In this document: piece after piece, positions 58,746-64,000 of the stretch
Numbering within the stretch: the first letter of the stretch is position 1
Layout: the number at the start of each line of letters is the position of its first letter
NCBI GenBank assembly: GCA_008973525.1
Contig: WACJ01000261.1
Location: forward strand, 248,001-312,000
Direction: 5' to 3'
DNA: 64,000 bases
Origin: Stenopsyche tienmushanensis
Taxonomy: Eukaryota; Arthropoda; Insecta; Trichoptera; Stenopsychidae
The notes under the pieces: generated by a model
What the model was told of the DNA's origin: nothing
The model's database searches: none
Seen by the model: only the letters and a program-made list of their open reading frames with translations
Position numbers and translations under genes: made by a program

Positions 58746-59149
58746 AATGTGGTCCCTACCGCCCACTAATGGGCGTTTAAGCTTTCGTGGTAGACGATAT
58801 GTATTTTGTTATGTCGTTACATCTATAAAATATGATGTAACTCTAGAGGAGATTGAAAGATGCAGCTACCTTAACAAACTTAAATTTGATATAGAAAAAT
58901 GATTTGAAGATATTGAAGAGGCTGATACGACTTTCTAAGAATATTAGATATAATTTATTGACCTTTACCTATCTCATATCTTTTAGAATTAGAATGCAGT
59001 GCATTTTTGCCACAATTCTTGATACGCGGTACTAATAAGCTTCTATAGATGTATGAAATAAAAACCCGACAGTTAAAAAAAAGTGAGAGTGGATCAATAG
59101 CCTTGGCCGCGAGAAGATGTCGTCTTTCCGTCAGCTCCCCTAGCGTTCT

Positions 59150-59590
59150 CGCAGATTTTGAGGCGTTTATTTGTCATATCAGCGGTCTGAAAAGCTGACC
59201 GGTTGGACACAAAGGGCTTGTGGCCACTTCGTCCTTTTTAAGGGTTTTTTGCGGCATATTCGGAGATAAATGCATACCTAGGATCAATAAACAGCTCGAG
59301 TCAATGAGGGGTCCTCATGTTTCTTTGTCTCAGATCTGAAGTGATGGATCTATGTTTCATCCTAAATTGATGCAAAAACATTACCAAACACTCGATTGGA
59401 AAATAATCACGACGCTGTTCCATTGTGAGCCAATGCGGCACCCATCTTGAGCACAGCTTTTTCATGTCTAAATTTTCAGTCAATACGCGATGTACAGTGC
59501 TTTTTGAAAATCCTACGTCCAATACCTTTTTGCAGATGTTCTTCACTATTTCTGTGGTGGTTACCTCATTTGATCAACTACTGCGCTATT
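59150..59590 (-). pseudogene. LINE tail plus antisense mariner fragment (composite copy 3)
   Basis: Positions 59301-59546 on the minus strand encode GFSKSTVHRVLTENLDMKKLCSRWVPHWLTMEQ, a clear mariner helix-turn-helix segment. On the plus strand 59155-59250 contains FICHISGLK and the same ACCGGTTGGACAC text as the LINE tail at 51.0 kb. The spacer between the two parts is shorter than in the 51 kb copy. The mariner residues are the best preserved of the three copies, but the frame is only about 80 codons and lacks the catalytic domain. Confidence 0.72.
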
Positions 59591-59604
59591 AGTCTTCGTC
59601 AACA

Positions 59605-59665
59605 GGACTGTAATAATGGGAATATCGATATGAAATATAATAGATACAGGGTTCAGAAGTTTTCA
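59605..59665. repeat. Fragment of the AATCCCGGG hAT family
   Basis: Holds AATAATGGGAATATCGATAT and GAAATATAATAGATACAGG, matching the copy at 44.1 kb. Confidence 0.55.
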
Positions 59666-59699
59666 GAATTTCATATGGTGTACTAAATACATATCATCG

Positions 59700-62600
59700 G
59701 AGAGGAGGAGGAAGTTAGATCATTTTCAAAGGCGCTTCATACCATACCATCGCTTACATTTATTATGTATATTGATTATCTTTTCCACTGAGTTATCTTT
59801 TTCTGGAGACGTTATTGTGATAACTAAAAATATGCAACGTGTATCTGGCTATCTCCATGACATATATATTTTTGATGGGCTTAATTATGTTTTTATTGTA
59901 TCATCGAAACGTTTTGGATATAAGATCTATAATCGCTTTAGATATTGAATCATGGTTTCTGAAATTTAACAGATAAGCAGTGAATTCTTGAAAATTTAAT
60001 CTACAGATTATTTGGCTATTTGATTTCTATTATATCATTTTTTTTTTGAGAATCTTTATCAGTACTGTTTGTTGATCAACAACTGTCTGGCTGGAGCACG
60101 CGCGTCATGCAGAAAATTAGAATGTTTATATAATTGCTCGAGATTAGATCATTTGCATTTTTCTGCAGTCTTCAGATAAGACTGCAGTTTGTGTCTACAA
60201 TTTATCTCCAGTCGGGAGCCTTGACATGCATTGACCCGATGTTTAATCTGTCGATCATTATTTTCAAAAATAACAACTAATGTTTGTCACAATGCACAAA
60301 TATGATTGAACGACAATATTTCAATATATCCGTCGCCATTGTAGAGCCATTCTGTCAATAGTTGGAAAATAAAAAATGACGAGGATCTCCTAGAAATACA
60401 TCGACCGATAAGGTAACAGCGAATAGAATGGATGACTGATAACAGCTCAATTAATCATACTGTGTATTTTTTATGTTATTTAAAACGATGTTTAGTTTCA
60501 TCACGATTCAAGGTTGCATTGTTGGAACTCACATCCAGTTTTGGTCAATCGAATCGATCTTCTTCCAGTCGTTGCTAGCGTCCGACTTTCGAATTGTACA
60601 TCAAATCTGGAAAACCTGATTTCTATTCTTGTTGAATATGCGTTAATTAAACCCCCCAACAATTGCCATGATCTTGACAGCTTGCGTGACCGTGTAGCCA
60701 GTTAGCGACCTATGGACGACCTTGCATTAAAATTGGTTACAACTATTATGTACAACTGCATAAGAACGCTGCAAGAACTGCCAATTTAATGTCGGTAGAT
60801 TTGGAAAACTTTTCGGGATCGAGCTACAAATCAAAGCCTATCAACAATAGCGCTCGTCGAGCAATATTAATAGATTACCTGATCCAACAATTCCAGGTAT
60901 TACTCGCCCATATACTACGTGATGATGAACAGCTTATACTTTTATCAGCGAAGCGTTGTTTGCCAGATTATCCCTAATTAACCTTGCTCGGGAGCGTAGA
61001 TAATGGTGTTCCATTTTCTGTTTCATGTGCGTGCTCGTTATAAACGTGCTGCATCAATTCACTAATGGGACTGGGTAAAATTACATCTCTTTTCGTTTTT
61101 TTTCTCATACATTCTCTCTCAGGAAAACATTTGCAAGCCGTTATGATGTAACGTCCGAACAATGTTTATTGTACTCTGTTAATTATTACGGCGTCTCAAA
61201 TGCGAGCGCTGTCAAAGTGTGGCGCACGAGCGCCTCTTTTATCTACATCCATTCAGTAAATTTTCAATATGCCAAGCTCCCAATTTAAATAATAGATACG
61301 TCACTTCACCAGACGAAATATTTATATAGCGATGTTTTAATTCTGTTTATTGGAATACTTTATATATTTTTCAATTACGATTAAAATAAACGGGTATAGC
61401 AACCACCAGACCAATATGCGCCAACGTGAATCCGTTAAACGTCTCGCAAAACAAAATTCTGCACATGAATAATGCTTGTGTTAATGTAAAAACCTTCTTG
61501 GATATACACCCAATAAATAACTAAAGTTTCATCGCAATCAGTTGAATGGTATAGGAATGTATCTGAAGCAACCAAATCGCACGATGACCCCACGCTCCGC
61601 GAAATATTCATTTTTGTATATATGTATCAAAGTATCAAATGGATCTTGTCTCAAAATTGACAGAAGAATAGCTGAACTCAAGTCCAATTCCAAAAACCGA
61701 CGATGCCATGATGCAAAGGCCAAAAAGCGATTTTACTGGCACGATGAATTTTTTTTTAACCAAAATGATCTTTTTTGATTTGGAATTTCGACCGCTTTTT
61801 TTCTGCGTCCCACCGTTTGAGCGTCGACAGTTAAGCGTGAAAAGCTTACTGGACGAAGTGTTACACTTTGGTGGGATACGAACCGGCAACCTCTGAGCTG
61901 AACGAAAGTGAAAATGGCTCGATATGCACGAGTTGGTAAGTATGACGGTAATAGGCAAACAATATCAGCAACGCTACACCACCACACTTTTTTTTTGCAT
62001 TACGCTGCAATTTCATATTCTGCGACAAAAACGACGTTTAGACACATTGTACTGCTTGGGCTATACGCCCAATTCTAGATCGAATCGAGTTTAACATCGG
62101 GAAAAAATCTGTAATAATATACATTGAAGACGTAACCGAAGGGGAGATGATGGTGGTTATCGAAAATTTACGAGGAGAAGGTGTGGGATCATTCCCATTT
62201 TTATGGACCCAGTTTTGTCGAAGCGATCTCGTCTTAATAATCATCGTTGCAATTAGTATGATTCAACAATGGCTTATAAATTATTAAAGCTCTTAGCCTA
62301 GTTTCAGTGGGAAGTTTTCGGTAGCTCAATGGGGCAGATCGGACCCCAACACACGTAGCGTTTTCCATGTGAAATTTCCCACAGTGCGACCTACTGGGTC
62401 GTGAGAGAGCGAAAGTCTTTTTTATTGCGTCGTTATCACAAAATGTTATCCATTATTTGATAATCTTACGAAGACGCGAGCAAAATTTATGTAAATATGG
62501 GGAATTTTCGATTCGATAAGAGCAACCGCTACATCCCAAAATGATGATCCAGCATTCTAACATGGCTAGTCTAGCATTTTAGAAGGATGTCATCCAATAG

Positions 62601-62799
62601 AATAACTCTACAGGTTTATAAAATAATCTAAAGATGATTAAGCCTAGATCACTAATCATTAGTCTCATAGACTACAGAATCGTAACGCATACAATCAACT
62701 GTAGGATTGGAATAATTCGCGATTATTTTTGAATTATTATAATAATTTGTTGTTAATTATTGATTTTCGGTCATTAAAGCGGTCGAAGATAAAGAATCG
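59700..62799. other. Long repeat-poor stretch, no gene recognised
   Basis: Short frames only (up to 107 codons, 61635-61958 minus). On the minus strand near 61867-61890 GGTTCGTATCCCACC resembles a tRNA B box, and at 62322 TAGCTCAATGG resembles an A box, but neither has a partner at the right spacing. Confidence 0.35.
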
Positions 62800-63010
62800 C
62801 CCCCTTTACGGAGCTAAAATACGGATTTCCGTCGCATATGCTGCGTGTCCGTCTCGGGGCTGCGGAGTCCCGTCGCTACTAAAGGTGGACGCTCCTGTCT
62901 TTCCCATCGTAGCCCTTCAGGCTAAGACGAGACGCACACGAATGACTCGAGACATCCCTCGTGGTGGATTCCTGCTGAAGCCTTGACGAAGATTACAGAC
63001 CCTTGGAGAC
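62800..63010. other. GC-balanced segment of unknown origin
   Basis: GTCCGTCTCGGGGCTGCGGA, CTAAAGGTGGACGCTCC and AAGACGAGACGCACACGAAT differ from the AT-rich flanks. An 85-codon frame crosses it with no recognisable domain. It may be a relic of a retroelement. Confidence 0.25.
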
Positions 63011-63250
63011 GGCGAGAGATCAAATGCAACAGAACGAAAATCGGAACTGAAGCAGTTCGAAAATATCTTTTTTTCCCAGTTTTTTGTGCTGAACTTCAGC
63101 AACACAAGTTGGGATCTTCTCTTATCAATTTATTCTACGAGATAGAACATTATAAGATGAAAGTTAATAGAGTATTCATCTTATATAGCCAAGAATCCTG
63201 CAAATTTATATAAAATTCTGAACTGTGAACTGAGCCGAAAACCGAAAAAA

Positions 63251-64000
63251 AATTATTTGTTGTTTGTTTGTCTTGTATATGCTCCTACACCATTCATCCG
63301 GTTGCGATTAAATTTTGCTGAGTTATTGGGCATGTATCTAAGAAGGTTTTTACATAGGCACAAGCGCTATTTGTGTGCGGAACTTGTTTTGCGAGACGTT
63401 TAACGGATATACCATCTTGGCGCACATTGGTGTGGTGGTAGTTGCTAAGGTAAACAAAGCATAGCAACTGTCGATATTTATGTACTTATCAAGCGTTCAG
63501 TCTTCGGTGGACTATGTCGGGAGACAATATTGAACCCGATTCGTTTTTATACTCAGATAGTCGATGCGGATACAAGACTTATTTGAGCTAAGATCGAGGG
63601 TTGTTTCCAAGATACCCTTTCGGGATATTTTGATGAAATTTGGCATGCTAATAAAATTTCAGAACGATGAAATTAAGTTAAGCTTGCATCTAGATTTGCT
63701 CTTAACACTTGGTAAATCTTCCACATTTAGGACTATTCTTAATGCAGTAATTTCCTATTCGGAATTTTGTAAGCCATCGAGCCGTTGATCATCATTATAT
63801 CTTGTAGTATTTCTTCTCATTGGTCTATATTCATAGTACCCTTTTGTATAATATGTCGATTGTTGATCTTTAACAAGCATTTCCTCTATCGATTGAGCAC
63901 TTCTTCAAAAGATAGTAAAGTTCATAGGTTGCTCCGTGTATGTCCAGAGACTTTCTACAGCCTCCGACAGTGCTCTTTGTAAATTCGCAAATTCAAATCG
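63251..64000. other. Intergenic DNA, nothing recognised
   Basis: Frames of 65-74 codons at 63564-63982 without motifs. Confidence 0.35.

Noticed and set aside
61860..62330. B-box-like (minus, 61.87 kb) and A-box-like (plus, 62.32 kb) tRNA motifs
   Set aside because: They are on opposite strands, without partners at tRNA spacing and without a cloverleaf.
1..64000. A new multi-gene system or operon
   Set aside because: Only one host gene is supported; the other coding traces are transposon relics. Nothing indicates co-ordinated genes.

Overview
This is a eukaryotic, AT-rich and repeat-dense window, almost certainly from an insect. The reasons are a single-exon C/EBP (slow border cells type) bZIP gene and a mobile-element complement typical of insects: mariner relics, several hAT families, TTAA-flanked piggyBac-type MITEs, a TAA-flanked Harbinger-type MITE and the 3' end of an R1/Jockey-like LINE. 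The N-terminus (MESPQMYD) and AT-rich flanks make me lean to Lepidoptera, but that is inference. There is no prokaryotic gene organisation, no CRISPR array and no rRNA gene.

Layout. 1-18.9 kb is old intergenic DNA with nested MITEs, mariner and hAT pieces and no recognisable host gene. 19.75-24.64 kb is a nearly repeat-free, CpG-retaining stretch directly downstream of the C/EBP stop codon, a candidate long 3' UTR and/or regulatory DNA. 24.64-25.57 kb is the C/EBP coding sequence on the minus strand. 25.57-26.11 kb is its CpG-rich leader and promoter region with upstream ORFs. 27.54-29.97 kb is a complete but decayed hAT transposon with a perfect 8-bp target duplication and a nested 200-bp Harbinger-like MITE. 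30-38.9 kb is repeat mosaic. 38.95-39.4 kb is a CpG island with a possible splice donor. 41-48.8 kb is repeat mosaic with a few GC-balanced pieces (45.8, 46.5, 47.3 kb). 50.7-51.6 kb is a LINE-tail plus antisense mariner composite that recurs at 12 and 59 kb. 51.8-53.5 kb is a second complete hAT element, an internally deleted copy that still carries an open zinc-finger reading frame with a PIP-box-like N-terminus. 53.5-64 kb is repeat-poor to repeat-mosaic DNA with no recognised gene.

Only one host protein-coding gene can be supported. I found no convincing previously undescribed multi-gene system. The most interesting points are the intact zinc-finger ORF in the non-autonomous hAT, the thrice-repeated LINE/mariner junction, the nested transposon stratigraphy, and the C/EBP leader and flank.
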